Under the pieces are notes generated by a model that saw nothing but the letters and a program-made list of their open reading frames with translations, was not told the origin of the DNA and ran no database searches. DNA of 64,000 nucleotides from Acanthosepion esculentum (Eukaryota; Mollusca; Cephalopoda; Sepiida; Sepiidae), in contig OZ038485.1 of NCBI GenBank assembly GCA_964036315.1, positions 100,726,102 through 100,790,101 of the forward strand, read 5' to 3'. Both the position numbers and the translations under genes were made by a program. This document shows positions 39,034 to 49,379 of this stretch, piece by piece (positions within the stretch are counted from its first letter, which is position 1; each line of letters begins with the position of its first letter).

Positions 39034-39045
<12 letters not shown>
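38900..39045 (+). mobile_element. tRNA-derived SINE
   Basis: It has a tRNA-like head: an A-box region CGGCTTAGTGGTAGAAG, an anticodon-arm hairpin CCGACTGA/TCAGTCGG, and a B box GGTTTCGATCC. A short body (ending near AGCGATACAGTCTGTC) and a CT/TA simple-repeat tail follow. The anticodon arm is longer than in a real tRNA, so this is a SINE head, not a tRNA gene. Confidence 0.65.
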
Positions 39046-39066
<21 letters not shown>

Positions 39067-39257
39067 AGGAAAACTGTACTTATATTTTACGGCTGTATGC
39101 AACTAAACGTTTCATGTAGACGTAAAAATGGTCTAATTGTGGATAACAGTAAAATATAAGTATTGTTTTTTATCTTATATATTTCATATTTCCCCTGTTT
39201 TAATGTATATTTTATATACCAGATATTGAGCACTTTGTAAAGTCTAAGAATTTTACC

Positions 39258-39304
<47 letters not shown>

Positions 39305-39350
39305 GCGTGCATGCGTGCGCGTGTGTGTGTAAGAGAGAGCGAGAGAGAGA
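39258..39350. repeat. (TA)n-(TG)n-(GA)n microsatellite
   Basis: A short TA run, then TG with CG/CA interruptions, then a GA-rich stretch. The apparent Cys/Val-rich frame is spurious. Confidence 0.9.
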
Positions 39351-39432
39351 AAAAGAGATAACGATATATATTTTTATATATCAAGAACATTGGGGATATT
39401 GGGGAAATTGTATGGCAAAGTTGAAAAACTTT

Positions 39433-39473
39433 ATTTGCGACACGTTTCGTCTTTCAGGACTTCATCAGACTAA
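39433..39473 (-). ncRNA. hammerhead-like motif, minus strand
   Basis: The minus strand has CTGATGA (39,462-39,468), stem II GTC/GAC around CTGAAA, GAAAC (39,444-39,448) and a GTGTC end with C at the cleavage position. The 3' stem I strand GCAAA matches that of the motif at 35,512, but pairing with the 5' side is imperfect. It probably lies in a decayed Penelope-like terminal repeat. Confidence 0.45.
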
Positions 39474-39499
39474 ATTTGTTCTGTTGGTAGGACTACACA

Positions 39500-40040
39500 T
39501 GCACATGACAGAGGAGTGCTGGGAATTTTAGATTTTTTTTGTTTTTTTTTTTATCTAGCCGAATTCATTTCGAGTCTTTTTCTTTTACTTTACCTCACTT
39601 TGTAAGTAGTTATTCCACATTGGGATATTAGACGATCCGGCAAGTTTACTGAAATCCTATTAAGAGCCTGGACGTACATTGACTGTAGATGACCTTGCGA
39701 TTAAGGTACTCTCTAGACATTTACGTCGCAGAGAATTATATCTGCAGTAAATTTGCGCCCTGGCTCTCACATCGTTTTACGATTTCTGGCAGATCTAATA
39801 TCACAGTTCCTACTAGCAAAACCGATAGAAAGAAGGAAGGAAAAGACTTAAAATTCTGATCTTAGGAGTCAAATTTCAGAGGCGGTAGTTTGGAATCTAA
39901 TTTATCCTAAAAACTTACCTTCAGATTGCCATTTTTGAGAACTTGCATGTTAAATTTACAGATTTATTTTGGTTTACGTACACGGATGCGTTTTCTGATA
40001 AGACCTTTTCAACTGCGAGGCCGTTCTGAGCGAATCATAA
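39500..40040. other. no feature recognised
   Basis: AT-rich sequence with no recognisable frame, repeat or RNA. Confidence 0.4.
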
Positions 40041-40044
40041 CTCC

Positions 40045-40295
40045 TACCAGCATTCATTATTGGTGGCCACAGTCTTAACAGCATAAGATACGCAGATGAC
40101 ACGGCGTTGAGAGCAGAGACAGAAAAGGAAACGACAAGAGAACTTACAGAGGAAATGAAGGAAAGTGAGAAGAAAAAGAAGCAAAGAATAAACATCAATT
40201 TCAAGAAGACAAAATGCATGGTTGTTATCTGAAGAAACAGCCCAATATGCAAATTACACATTGGAAATACGGAAATCAAACAAGTACAACAACTT
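40045..40295 (+). pseudogene. RTE-like LINE, RT-domain fragment (upstream of nested LINE)
   Basis: Reads IGGHSLNSIRYADDTALRAE, then LTEEMKESEKKK, NFKKTKCMVVI, a stop, and RNSPICKLHIGNTEIKQVQQ. YADD is the reverse-transcriptase active-site motif C. The frame stops abruptly at the junction with the LINE insertion and resumes at 40,713 with VLTENGRYNTEI. Confidence 0.8.
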
Positions 40296-40712
40296 CCTAC
40301 GAGGCTGGCATCCCGTTCCCACCCCTTCACCGTTGAAACTGTTAGATGTAGACGTCTCTTCTACTCTAATAGCTTCATATCTCGCACATCTCGCCTGTGG
40401 AAATCCCTTCCTTATTCCTGTTTCCCTGACAAATACAATCTCCAACTATTTAAGTGTAACGTCAATCGACATCTCCAGTTGCCTTGATCTATCCACTTCC
40501 CTTCTCCACATCCTTTCACCTTTCATTCCTATCTGCTCTCGTTCCAAATCTTCTGTAACTCCCTTGCCTTGATTGATCCACTATCTTTCTCCACATCCTC
40601 TCCTTTACCACTCCTATCTGCTCTTCCTCCAAACCTTCTGTAACCCCTTGCGTGCTAGTGGCCTCTAGCCTTGCTTGGGGTGATAAGCTTAAAAAAAAAA
40701 ACAAAAAAAAAA
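40296..40712 (+). pseudogene. Jockey/CR1-like LINE 3' fragment nested in the RTE ORF
   Basis: Starts at TACGAGGCTGGCATCCCG and reads RRLFYSNSFISRTSRLWKSL and NLQLFKCNVNRHLQLP-type residues. It ends with TTGCTTGGGGTGATAAGC and an A-rich tail at 40,690-40,712. It splits the RTE-like ORF and lies in the same orientation as it. It is inverted relative to the nearly identical fragment at 37,365-37,761. Confidence 0.85.
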
Positions 40713-41279
40713 CGTATTAACAGAGAACGGAAGGTACAACACAGAAATCTAAAAGCGTATTGGGATGAGCCAAAGATGCCTTCCAAAGTCTCAGCAAAGT
40801 ATTAAGAAACAGAAAAATATTCTGATAAACAAAGAAAAGAGTACTGAACTGTTATGTAGTATCAGTCTTCCTATATCGCGGTGAATGCTGGACCATCTTT
40901 TCACAAATAAAGTAGGGACTTGAAGGAAAAGAAATGTGTTTCTACGGGAGGCCGAGAATATCATGGACCGAACATATGACCAACAAGGAAGTTCCATTGA
41001 CAATGGCAACAAAAAACTCTTATGCTTAACCTCAAGATGTGACAGTTGAAATAACTGGGGCGTATGATGAGGAAGAAGGGCTTGGAAAATTTGATACTCA
41101 CAGATAAGAAAGACAGAAGAGAGCAACGGACAACCTACTTGGTGAGCTTGAGTAAAAGAATGGACGAACAATTTTTGAGGGAGATTGCAAAAAGACAAAA
41201 GTTATTAGGAACTACAAAGGAGAGAAGATTATGGAGAGCCATGATCACCAACGTCCTGAAGGGACACGGCACATAAGCC
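40713..41279 (+). pseudogene. RTE-like LINE, C-terminal part (downstream of nested LINE)
   Basis: Continues VLTENGRYNTEI, KRIGMSQRCLPKSQ and KNILINKEKSTELL. After frameshifts it reads GRMMRKKGLENLILTDK, RTTYLVSLSKRMDEQFLREI and KRQKLLGTTKERRLWRAMIT, ending in NVLKGHGT and a stop at 41,277. This is the most complete RTE-like tail in the window and serves as the reference for the other fragments. Confidence 0.8.
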
Positions 41280-41482
41280 AAGGTATTTTAATGGCATGTT
41301 TTATCAGTATTGTTACCACCAAAAATACTAGGAAGCAAAACAATCCTGAAAAATCGAGATACCGAAGACACTGCCTGAGGATCGCCTTGCACATGGAACG
41401 ACAATGCACCTTACGTCTATATCCCCACTTCCAAAAGGCATCTTAGTATCAGCAGTGAAAGGTATATATAACTGTTTTAGAT

Positions 41483-42655
41483 TTGGTTTGTTTTGTTTTA
41501 CGGCATATCAACCTCAATGGATTATTTAATGCAGACAAGATTTTTCAAAAATGTATTGCTGCTAATATTTTTTTTTCAAAAATGTAATGCTGGTAATATT
41601 TCTTTTTTTTTAATTTTATTGATGGTAATATTTCTTTTTTCAAAATTGTATTGATGGTAATATTTCTTTTTGCAAAATTGTATTGATGGTAATATTTCTT
41701 TTTTTTTAAATTGTATTGCTGGTAATATTTCTTTTTCCAAAATTGTATTGCTGGTAATATTTCTTTTTCCAAAATTGTATTGATGGTAATATTTATTTTT
41801 TCAAATATGTATTGATGGTAATATTTCTTTTTTTCAAATATGTATTGATGGTAATATTTCTTTTTTTCACATATGTATTGATGGTAATATTTCTTTTTCC
41901 AAAATTGTATTGATGGTAATATTTCTTTTTTCAAATATGTATTGCTGGTAATATTTCTTTTTTCAAATATGTATTGATGGTAATATTTCTTTTTTCAAAT
42001 ATGTATTGCTGGTAATATTTCTTTTTTCAAATATGTATTGATGGTAATATTTCTTTTTCAAAAATGTATTGCTGGTAATATTTCTTTTTCTAAAATTGTA
42101 TTGATGGTAATATTTCTTTTTTCAAATATGTATTGATGGTAATATTTCTTTTTCTAAAATTGTATTGCTGGTAATATTTCTTTTTCAAATATGTATTGCT
42201 GGTAATATTTCTTTTTTCAAATATGTATTGATGGTAATATTTCTTTTTTCAAATATGTATTGCTGGTAATATTTCTTTTTCAAAAATGTATTGCTGGTAA
42301 TATTTCTTTTTCTAAAATTGTATTGATGGTAATATTTCTTTTTTCAAATATGTATTGATGGTAATATTTCTTTTTCTAAAATTGTATTGCTGGTAATATT
42401 TCTTTTTCAAAAATGTATTGCTGGTAATATTTCTTTTTTTAAATTTTATTGTTGGTAATATTTCTTTTTCCAAAAATATATTGCTGGTAATATTTCTTTT
42501 TAAAAATGTATTGCTGGTAAATTCTTTCCTTCAAAAATTTATTGCTGGTAATATTTTTACAAAAAATGTATTGCTGGTATTAAAACCTATTTTTACACGT
42601 TTTGATACTAGTTTGGGGTGTTAATAATTTAACCATAGCTGGGACCCTAACATAG
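41483..42655 (+). mobile_element. dual-minisatellite mobile element, copy with expanded 32-bp array
   Basis: Starts with a T/G-rich leader (TTTGGTTTGTTTTG) and the hallmark TTTTACGGCATATCAACCTC, then AATGGATTATTTAATGC. It then has about 33 copies of a 32-bp repeat, then the downstream hallmark TTAATAATTTAACCATAGC and GGGACCCTAACA. It lacks the right-hand module (the ACCACCCCGG...CAATTAAGAGGTGG block and 30-bp repeat) present in the copies at 60,546 and 63,321, so it is truncated on the right. Confidence 0.75.
41540..42590. repeat. 32-bp minisatellite (about 33 copies)
   Basis: Unit (31-34 bp) contains TATTGATGGTAATATTTC or TATTGCTGGTAATATTTC, then T-rich sequence and CAAATATG, CAAAATTG or CAAAAATG. 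GAT and GCT variants intermingle, and longer-range duplications are visible (for example 42,020-42,180 with 42,250-42,410). The 129-aa open frame on the minus strand comes from this repeat. Confidence 0.95.
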
Positions 42656-43250
42656 CTTGGTGGAGAAGGGGTTGATTCATAGTTTCCGCAAAGGTATTTG
42701 CGTGTAACTGAATATAACATAGCCAACTTAAATTGAAATTCTGTCTCCTATTTACAATTCTGAGCCATTTTCAATTACACCACCCACACATCTCCGTGCA
42801 ATTAGCTTTTCATTCAAGTTTTTTACTGTAGTTAGGAAAGGGCCAAGATAGATCATTTTCCCGCGAAAATAGATTATCTTTCGATAATACTTTGTTTACA
42901 TTTCAATTTTTCACTAACCAAGGAATACATTGGCTTTGTGGAATATCAAATTTGATTTTTCTCATGTTTTTATTCTAACGGCAAAGTAATATAATCGAGT
43001 TAAAAAAAGAAAATTAAAATTTAAAAAAAAAGGAAGACACAACGCAATCACCCGGTTGTCTCCCCTGAGAGTAAACATGTTCTTGTTGATAAAGCACGGT
43101 AGCGTGAGTGCAGCTGACATTATTTGTCGGCCATGATAGAATGCAGATGGGGTTCGTCGGGGTCACGTAATAATTCGGCAATATCAACACAATGGCAATA
43201 GTGATAAAGCTGAAAGGCAAAATACAGTATCCAAAGTGTGCTTGGAATTA
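42656..43250. other. no feature recognised
   Basis: AT-rich unique-looking DNA. An unassigned frame on the minus strand (43,014-43,220) has no recognisable domain. Confidence 0.4.
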
Positions 43251-44010
43251 AAAATAAATGAATGGATGTATAAAATAAAACAAAAAGTAGGAAGAAAAAG
43301 TTGAAAAAAAGAAAAAAGTTAGTTAATAAAGCAAATAAAATAAAGGAAAAGGAAGGTTATGTATCGAAAGAAAATAACGTTAACGAATAAGGAAAAAAGA
43401 AAGAAAAGTAACTAAAGAAAGAAAGACAGTTATTTACAGAAGAAGTAAGATTAAGAAAAATATTTCGAGAAAGAAAGAAAGAAAGAATGAAAGAAAGAAA
43501 GTGGGATGTTGATTTATAGAGGGAAAATAATATTCAGAAAAAGAAAAAAGAAAGAAAAATTGTCAGATTTCAAAAAAAGAAAGACAGAAAAATAAAATAA
43601 AAATGGCTACAGAAAGAAAGAAAAAAAGAAATGAAAATTGTCAGATTTGAAAAAAAGAAAGAAGCTACGATAGTGTCCATAAAAATAATATTAAGAAAAA
43701 GAAAACAAAGATGGCGAAAGAAAGAAAGAAATAAGAAAAAAGAGAGAAAGAAAGAAAGAAACTGTCAGATTTGAAAAAAAGAAAGAAACAAGGTACGATA
43801 GTATCCAGAAAAATAATATTAAGAAAAAGAAAACAAAACTGGCTACAGAAAGAAAGAAAGAAAACAGGTTACTAATGTATAAATAACATTAAGAAAAAGA
43901 AAAATGTTTAAAGAAAGAAAGATAGGAAGAAAGAAGGTACGTTAATGTACAGAAAATTATATTCAGAAAAAATAAAAATAAAAATACAAACGGCTAAAGA
44001 AAGACACTAA
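43250..44010. repeat. A/G-rich (GAAA-type) low-complexity tract
   Basis: About 760 bp almost entirely purine on the + strand, with repeated AGAAAGAAAG blocks and a loose internal unit around AATAATATTAAGAAAAAGAAAA. Confidence 0.9.
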
Positions 44011-44024
44011 GTTCTTCTTCACCT

Positions 44025-44112
44025 CTGATGTAACCAGATATTGAACTCACAATGCTTTGGGTCAAGTTAATGAATTTTGCCAACGCTTTAACCACTGAGC
44101 CATGCACACTTA
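44025..44112 (-). mobile_element. tRNA-derived SINE head
   Basis: The minus strand has an A-box-like TGGCTCAGTGGTTAAAGCG and a B-box-like GTGAGTTCAATATC at tRNA-like spacing. It resembles the head at 59,024. No acceptor stem forms. Confidence 0.6.
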
Positions 44113-44121
44113 ACTTAGCTA

Positions 44122-44590
44122 TTTTTCTCTTTGGTCATGTTATTTAAGTCATGGCAATTATGTGTGAAAAATAATATCGCCCAAATGTCTACCAAGGCTT
44201 CGGCGACACACCTCCACTTGAGGGTCAACATTTTTGATGACGTCTCTGCATAGTTGCTTCACGATCTCAACAATATGCCTTATTATCTCATCGTTCAGCT
44301 GTTGAATTGTTGGTTTGTTAGCATAGACCTTACTTTTGAGATGACCCCAAAGGAAGAAATCTAAAGGCGCCAAGTCGCCCGATTGTGGAGGCCACTTGAC
44401 TTCGTTGTTTCGAGAGATGATGCATTTCTGTTTGAACGTCCATTTTCGTAATAGGCTTCGATAACTTTACCACGTTGTCTGATTGTTAATCTTTCCATGA
44501 TTGAAATTGCCAATTAAGTTGTTAAATCTGAAAGAAAATTTTTTTTTTAAATCGGTCCAATGTATTGGAACACACTTTATATGCAATCAT
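44122..44590 (-). pseudogene. Tc1/IS630-superfamily transposon, internally deleted derivative
   Basis: On the minus strand the transposase start is seen at 44,498 (MERLTIRQRGKVIEAYYENG), followed almost at once by the C-terminal part: NNEVKWPPQSGDLAPLDFFL, WGHLKSKVYANKPTIQQLND and, at the end, LGRHLGDIIFHT with a stop at 44,158. The central several hundred bases encoding the first two acidic residues are missing, and the two parts are in different frames. A still shorter derivative with only the termini is at 45,636-45,795. Confidence 0.8.
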
Positions 44591-44883
44591 TAATGAGAAT
44601 GAAAGATTTGATGTGTTTATTTAATAGATTCGGATCGTTGTTTATGCTATCTTTAGGGAAAAATGAACTTTTTTTCTGTATTTATTTAATAAATACTAGT
44701 TGTTACATATATAATTATGAAATGAATGAAAGTCTTTTTTATATTTTTTTATAATTAGAGCGAACAAAAGGGTTCTAGTGTATTTGTTTTATAATTCCTA
44801 ATCATGATATACGTAATTCTTAGAGTAAACGAAAACGTTTTAGTGTATTTTTTTTTATAAATCTTCATCGTTATATATATAAT

Positions 44884-45220
44884 TGTTGTGGGGCAGACCC
44901 TTTTTACACAAGATGGACTCGTCCAAATATGCTTATACTGACAGAGAGAATACCTGCAGGTGGAGATACGTTGAGTCAGGGTCAGAGATACGGAGACAGT
45001 ACACCGGGTGTTCACAGAAAGTTATACGATAGTCCAGAGAGAGATAATTACGGCTTCCCTTACAGAGACTTGTACATATACTTTCTACTAATCCGTATTC
45101 CTGGACTACTAATCTTCACTTCAAGTCTGTATTCTTACGTTTAATACACTTATTTTTCTATCTCAGTTACTGGCGTTGTTTATTTATTTGTGCAGGATTC
45201 CATTCCCGGAATCCACAACA
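44884..45220. mobile_element. solo LTR of an LTR retrotransposon (337 bp)
   Basis: Starts TGTTGTGG and ends CCACAACA, a perfect 8-bp terminal inverted repeat with canonical TG...CA ends. It is flanked by an exact 5-bp direct repeat ATAAT (44,879-44,883 and 45,221-45,225). No second LTR or internal gag/pol is present. This is what LTR-LTR recombination of a full element leaves. Superfamily is not determinable from the LTR alone, and open frames inside it are incidental. Confidence 0.85.
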
Positions 45221-45539
45221 ATAATCATTACAGAAAAAGAAAGCTTCTTTTTATATATTGGTTTAATATATACCCCTCTTAATGAGAAACATTAGAGTTC
45301 GTTCAGTTTATGTCTCATCTACAAAGATATCATTATCAGATGACTCATTTTCAATAACACAATGTGTCCCTTAATTTGTATAGCCTCTGAGAGACTGTGG
45401 TCTCCTGTTTGTGTGTACACGTATATTATTAAAAGCACGTATATGGGCCAGTGTAGGTAGAAAGAAAGGAAGGCTGTCATTTGTTGCGTCTTGTTCAAGG
45501 CACTTTGTGTTTACGTAAATACTATTTACTTCATTGTAA

Positions 45540-45635
45540 ACGGTGTTTCATTAATACGGATTATATATAAGGGTGTTTCATTAAGACGGATCAAAGTTAG
45601 CAGTAAATAAATCAGTGTTATTGGTGAAAGTTTAT
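45540..45635. repeat. short tandem copy of a GGTGTTTCATTAA motif
   Basis: GTGTTTCATTAATACGGAT near 45,543 is repeated about 30 bp later as GTGTTTCATTAAGACGGAT, just outside the small transposon derivative at 45,636. It may be an element terminus duplicated in tandem. Confidence 0.5.
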
Positions 45636-45795
45636 TTAGTTTTCTATTGGAACATGTTATTTAAGTCATGACAATTATGTGTGAAAAATAATATCGCCCA
45701 AATGTCCGCCAAATCTGAAAAAAAGAAAAATAGAATTAGATGCTTAAACTTAATTCACATTAAAATCGGACCAAGTTACTGGAGCCCGCTTTATA
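45636..45795 (-). mobile_element. MITE-like deletion derivative of the 44,122-44,590 transposon
   Basis: The first about 75 bp match 44,137-44,195 (CATGTTATTTAAGTCATG and the ATAATATCGCCCAAATGTC block). The remainder matches the other terminus at 44,526-44,582 (AAATCTGAAA, then ATCGG-CCAA and CTTTAT). Almost the whole transposase is gone, leaving a non-autonomous unit. Confidence 0.7.
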
Positions 45796-45938
45796 TTAAA
45801 TATGTGTTAGAACAATGTGGGCACGTTTATCGTATGACATGCAGTGTATAAGACCATTTAATTTATGTGAGTTAATGCGTGTGTTTGTTTGAAAGAAAGA
45901 AGCACACTCTGTGTGTCTTGCGTAATGCTGTTTGTACA

Positions 45939-45939
45939 C

Positions 45940-46013
<74 letters not shown>

Positions 46014-46016
46014 TGC
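45939..46016. repeat. (TA)n-(TG)n microsatellite
   Basis: TA run to about 45,977, then a TG run to about 46,012. Confidence 0.95.
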
Positions 46017-46590
46017 GTGTATCTACGTATGTTGTAGCAAACGAGTGAGTGCGGGCGCGGGCGGGCGAGAGAGAGAGAGAACGAAGTGCGTCTTTTGGAG
46101 CTTCTTGTGTAGGGTAGTTTGTGTGTGTCTCTTCGAAAAGGAATTGTCGAGCAATTCGGACAAGAAAAGGTCAAACATCGTCGTGACTGAACGACGCTAA
46201 GCAGCCTGTCATCGGGCGAGGGGCGAGCAAGGAAGGCGCACGCAAGCGGTGAACTCCCGAGGCCATATTAGTAATCACAGTCGATGGCCAGAGATGAAAG
46301 CGCACAAAAGAAATAAGATGGGATTATTGTCAATCAAAGGTTAGCGTTGGTCTGTCTTTAAACCGAGATTTCTATTAAATCACGAAGCTTTGTGCTGGTG
46401 TTGATATTGGAAGAACCTGAGGAGTGGCACAGATCCCTCAGCCATCGACGAGGCTTTACTGTTGAAAAAGTCTCGGCATTGATCTTAGAAAAAATTTCAA
46501 TAGCATGCACGCCGGTGTAGTCAACTGATGGCAAAGTATTGTAATCAATCCGGTTTACGCGTTACACGATAACTCAAGAGCAGTTTGATG
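46017..46590. other. locally GC-rich stretch, no gene recognised
   Basis: 46,045-46,270 is richer in G, C and CpG than anything around it (GTGCGGGCGCGGGCGGGCGA and similar). It may be a fragment of unique sequence, but no frame or domain is recognisable. Confidence 0.4.
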
Positions 46591-46594
46591 GGAA

Positions 46595-46596
<2 letters not shown>

Positions 46597-46635
<39 letters not shown>

Positions 46636-46732
46636 CCAAATAAAATTTGACACTTAGCTGATAGACTCAACTTCGAAGTTACATGGGCAAACTTTTTTGT
46701 AATTGTTCGGTCCACGCGCCAAGAGGTTGCAG

Positions 46733-46787
<55 letters not shown>

Positions 46788-46832
46788 AACACACACTCGC
46801 GCGCACACACGCATATATATATATATATATAT
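46597..46832. repeat. three (TA)n runs with (CA)/(CG) interruption
   Basis: TA runs at about 46,597-46,633, 46,735-46,783 and 46,812-46,832, with a short CACGCGCGCACAC segment between the last two. Confidence 0.9.
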
Positions 46833-47011
46833 ATTAATACATGTTTCATTAAATAATATAGATAAGTGTTGTCTATATATTTTATGTAAGTTTTTTTCAT
46901 ATAGTCTGATAATCTTAATAACATTATCATTAAACAATGAAAGAAAATCACAATATTGATACATACTTTTTTTTAATCCAATCTATATTATTTAATGAAA
47001 CATGTATTAAT
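46833..47011. repeat. fold-back element: 31-bp perfect inverted repeat
   Basis: 46,833-46,863 is the exact reverse complement of 46,981-47,011 (arm begins ATTAATACATGTTTCATT), with a 117-bp AT-rich loop. The left arm abuts a (TA)n run. Confidence 0.85.
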
Positions 47012-47139
47012 GAAAAAATGCGGTTATAGCTGTTAATATTGAGTTGTTTGCCTTGACATTTTTCCGTTAAAGTCGACCATTAGATATCTAAATGTCAAGA
47101 TTTCTGATGTAGACAAGAATAAATGAGTATTGGTAATAT

Positions 47140-47144
47140 TATTG

Positions 47145-47186
<42 letters not shown>

Positions 47187-47190
47187 CAGT
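47140..47190. repeat. (TA)n run with inverted TATTGTAATA/TATTACAGTA flanks
   Basis: The TA tract (about 47,146-47,186) is bounded by short near-inverted sequences. It may be a tiny palindromic element expanded by TA slippage. Confidence 0.6.
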
Positions 47191-47579
47191 AAAAAAAAAT
47201 TACGCCATGTCGAGGTAATTTTTGTTTGTTTTTTTTTGCTGTAAAAATACATATGCTCTGTTATAATAAATACATTGAGCTCTCTGTGAATCTGGTTTAA
47301 TAATTAATACACCCGGATCCGCTAGGTCCCACCCGGATTATATACCAACCAATATATATATATTGGCTATACATTTAGCCATTTTCAAGGTTGAAATATA
47401 TTAACTGTTAACAACAAATAAATTGTTGTATGTATGTATTTATATAAGTTTTTATTTTCGAAACACGGTTAAGATATTGTCTCCATGTTCTTAGTTGATA
47501 TGAAATGAAATGTGCATGAATTTTAAAATTTTGAAAATGCATGACGTGGCAGCCAACATGGAAGAAACACAATAACTTT
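47191..47579. other. AT-rich, no feature recognised
   Basis: No coding or structured signal. Part may be the 5' region of the Penelope-like relic that follows. Confidence 0.4.
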
Positions 47580-48965
47580 CAGGAGAAATCTTGTTTTACG
47601 ACAAATAACGAAAGCTAAGAATGAAACTCAATATATAAATAATGAAATCCAAAAACATATTGCACTACTAAAAAACACTTTAACTGAAACTGAATATAAT
47701 GAAGCATAATACCACATCAATATAAGTATTAATAACGATGAACTTGACTATAGACAAATAATTACAAAAAGGCTGTGCAACTTATACCAAGGAAATCTTC
47801 TACTTCCCAACAACCATGATAAATACATAAACCTATCAACTCACATATTAACGGATGATCAAAAGGAATTTTTTAAATCTAGGACCAAATTGCCATCTCC
47901 AACCTAAATTCGACCTTCTCACAAAGATAGAAATTGAAATCTTACATCAATCATTATGTCAACTGGAAAAGGACAAATTGATAATACTCCATCCAAACCT
48001 CAAAGATCTTCTCAAGGTAGAAGGTCTAAAAGATTATATTCCACGTAATAGAAACAGGAACATTCCAACAAAACTCAAAATTACTGCTACAGAATTTAAA
48101 AAAACAACCCTAATATAGTTAACAGAAAAGCTGATAAATCCAATACTTAACGCAATTTTGGATAAATTGGATTATCACAAAAACTTCAGCGTCTCATTGA
48201 TGATCGTTTTAAATTTACTAAATTGAATGAGAACACCACTGAATCTCTAAAGAAATATGTTAATAAACTTATAACATCCAACAATGCTGTTGCAGGATCC
48301 CACAAAAAAAAAAATTATTGGAGATTACCAACCCGGCTACTTATACGGTAATGTTAAAATACACAAACTAGAATACCCATTACGACCTCTTATTTCTCAG
48401 ATTTTAACATGCATATACCAACTATCAAAATTTCTCAAAGATATTATTACCTCATATCTCTCTACTAACTATAGCATTAAATCTACCCATGAATTCCTCC
48501 AACTACTTAAAAGCTCAAAAATAAAAACAAACCAAGGCATTCTTGCGTCACTTGTCTTAGAGAATTTATTTACTAACGTTCCCGTCTCAGAAACTATTGA
48601 TATTATCATTATTTCTGTGTATAATAATAATTTAATTCCAACTCCATCAATCCAACCCAATATTTTCAGAAAATTATTGCTCGCTTGCACCACTAGAGTT
48701 TCTTTTTAGATACAGAATGGTACTATTTACACAAAAACTGATGGAGTAAGTATGGGGAAACTCTCGGGTCATGCTTCTCCAGTTATTATATGTCCTATGC
48801 TGAAAACAAGGTTTTGCTAAAGTTATTAAACCTAAAATATATGTTCGTCATGTAGACGATATATATATTTTAGCTGAAACAAGAAGGAAATAGAAAATGT
48901 GAAAGCTACATTTCAACAAAATTCCGTCCTAACTTTTACTGTCCTTTTACATACCTACTCTATCT
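47580..48965 (+). pseudogene. Penelope-like retroelement, RT region (relic)
   Basis: In order, with frameshifts: LCNLYQGNLLLPNNHDKYIN; FNLGPN-type block with PKFDLLTK and LEKDKLIILHPNLKDLL (47,870-48,020); IIGDYQPGYLYGNVKIHK and RPLISQILTCIYQLSKFL (48,310-48,440); GILASLVLENLFTNVPVSET (48,535-48,600); DGVSMG-like residues (48,740); and YVRHVDDIYILAE (48,840-48,880) with the catalytic Asp pair. This series is diagnostic for Penelope-like reverse transcriptases. The first aspartate of motif A (LDVE) reads LVLE here, so the active site is broken even apart from the frameshifts. The C-terminal endonuclease is lost to a (TA)n tract at 48,988. Confidence 0.85.
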
Positions 48966-48985
48966 GAAATTTCACACGTACACAC

Positions 48986-48987
<2 letters not shown>

Positions 48988-49056
<69 letters not shown>
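48988..49056. repeat. (TA)n microsatellite
   Basis: Near-pure TA run ending the Penelope-like relic. Confidence 0.95.
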
Positions 49057-49058
<2 letters not shown>

Positions 49059-49379
49059 AGAGAGATAGTTCAAAGAGACGGTTAAAGAATAACTCCATGA
49101 CAAAACCTTAAACACAAATACACGCGCGTGCGCACACACACACACACATATAGATGAACACATGTACACATATGCATAAAAATAGACGCATATCTACATA
49201 TTCACATATACACAAACATTAATATGCTTTTACATATAAAAAACAATTGACAACGAATAATCAGAACAGTTAGATTTTAATGGATTTTATAAAAGTTTGA
49301 CAGTTCGAGATATACATCAGAATTTCGGCATATTAATTCGAATATCCTCATTTTCACATAGATGGGCCAGCAATCACAC

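Noticed and set aside
41545..41934. 129-codon minus-strand frame (KKYYHQYIFEKK-type repeats) as a gene
   Set aside because: It is simply the 32-bp minisatellite read in a run of favourable unit lengths.
45889..46200. 103-codon frame at 45,889 as a secreted Cys-rich peptide
   Set aside because: The Cys/Val stretch is the (TG)n repeat and the rest matches no recognisable family; there is no independent support.
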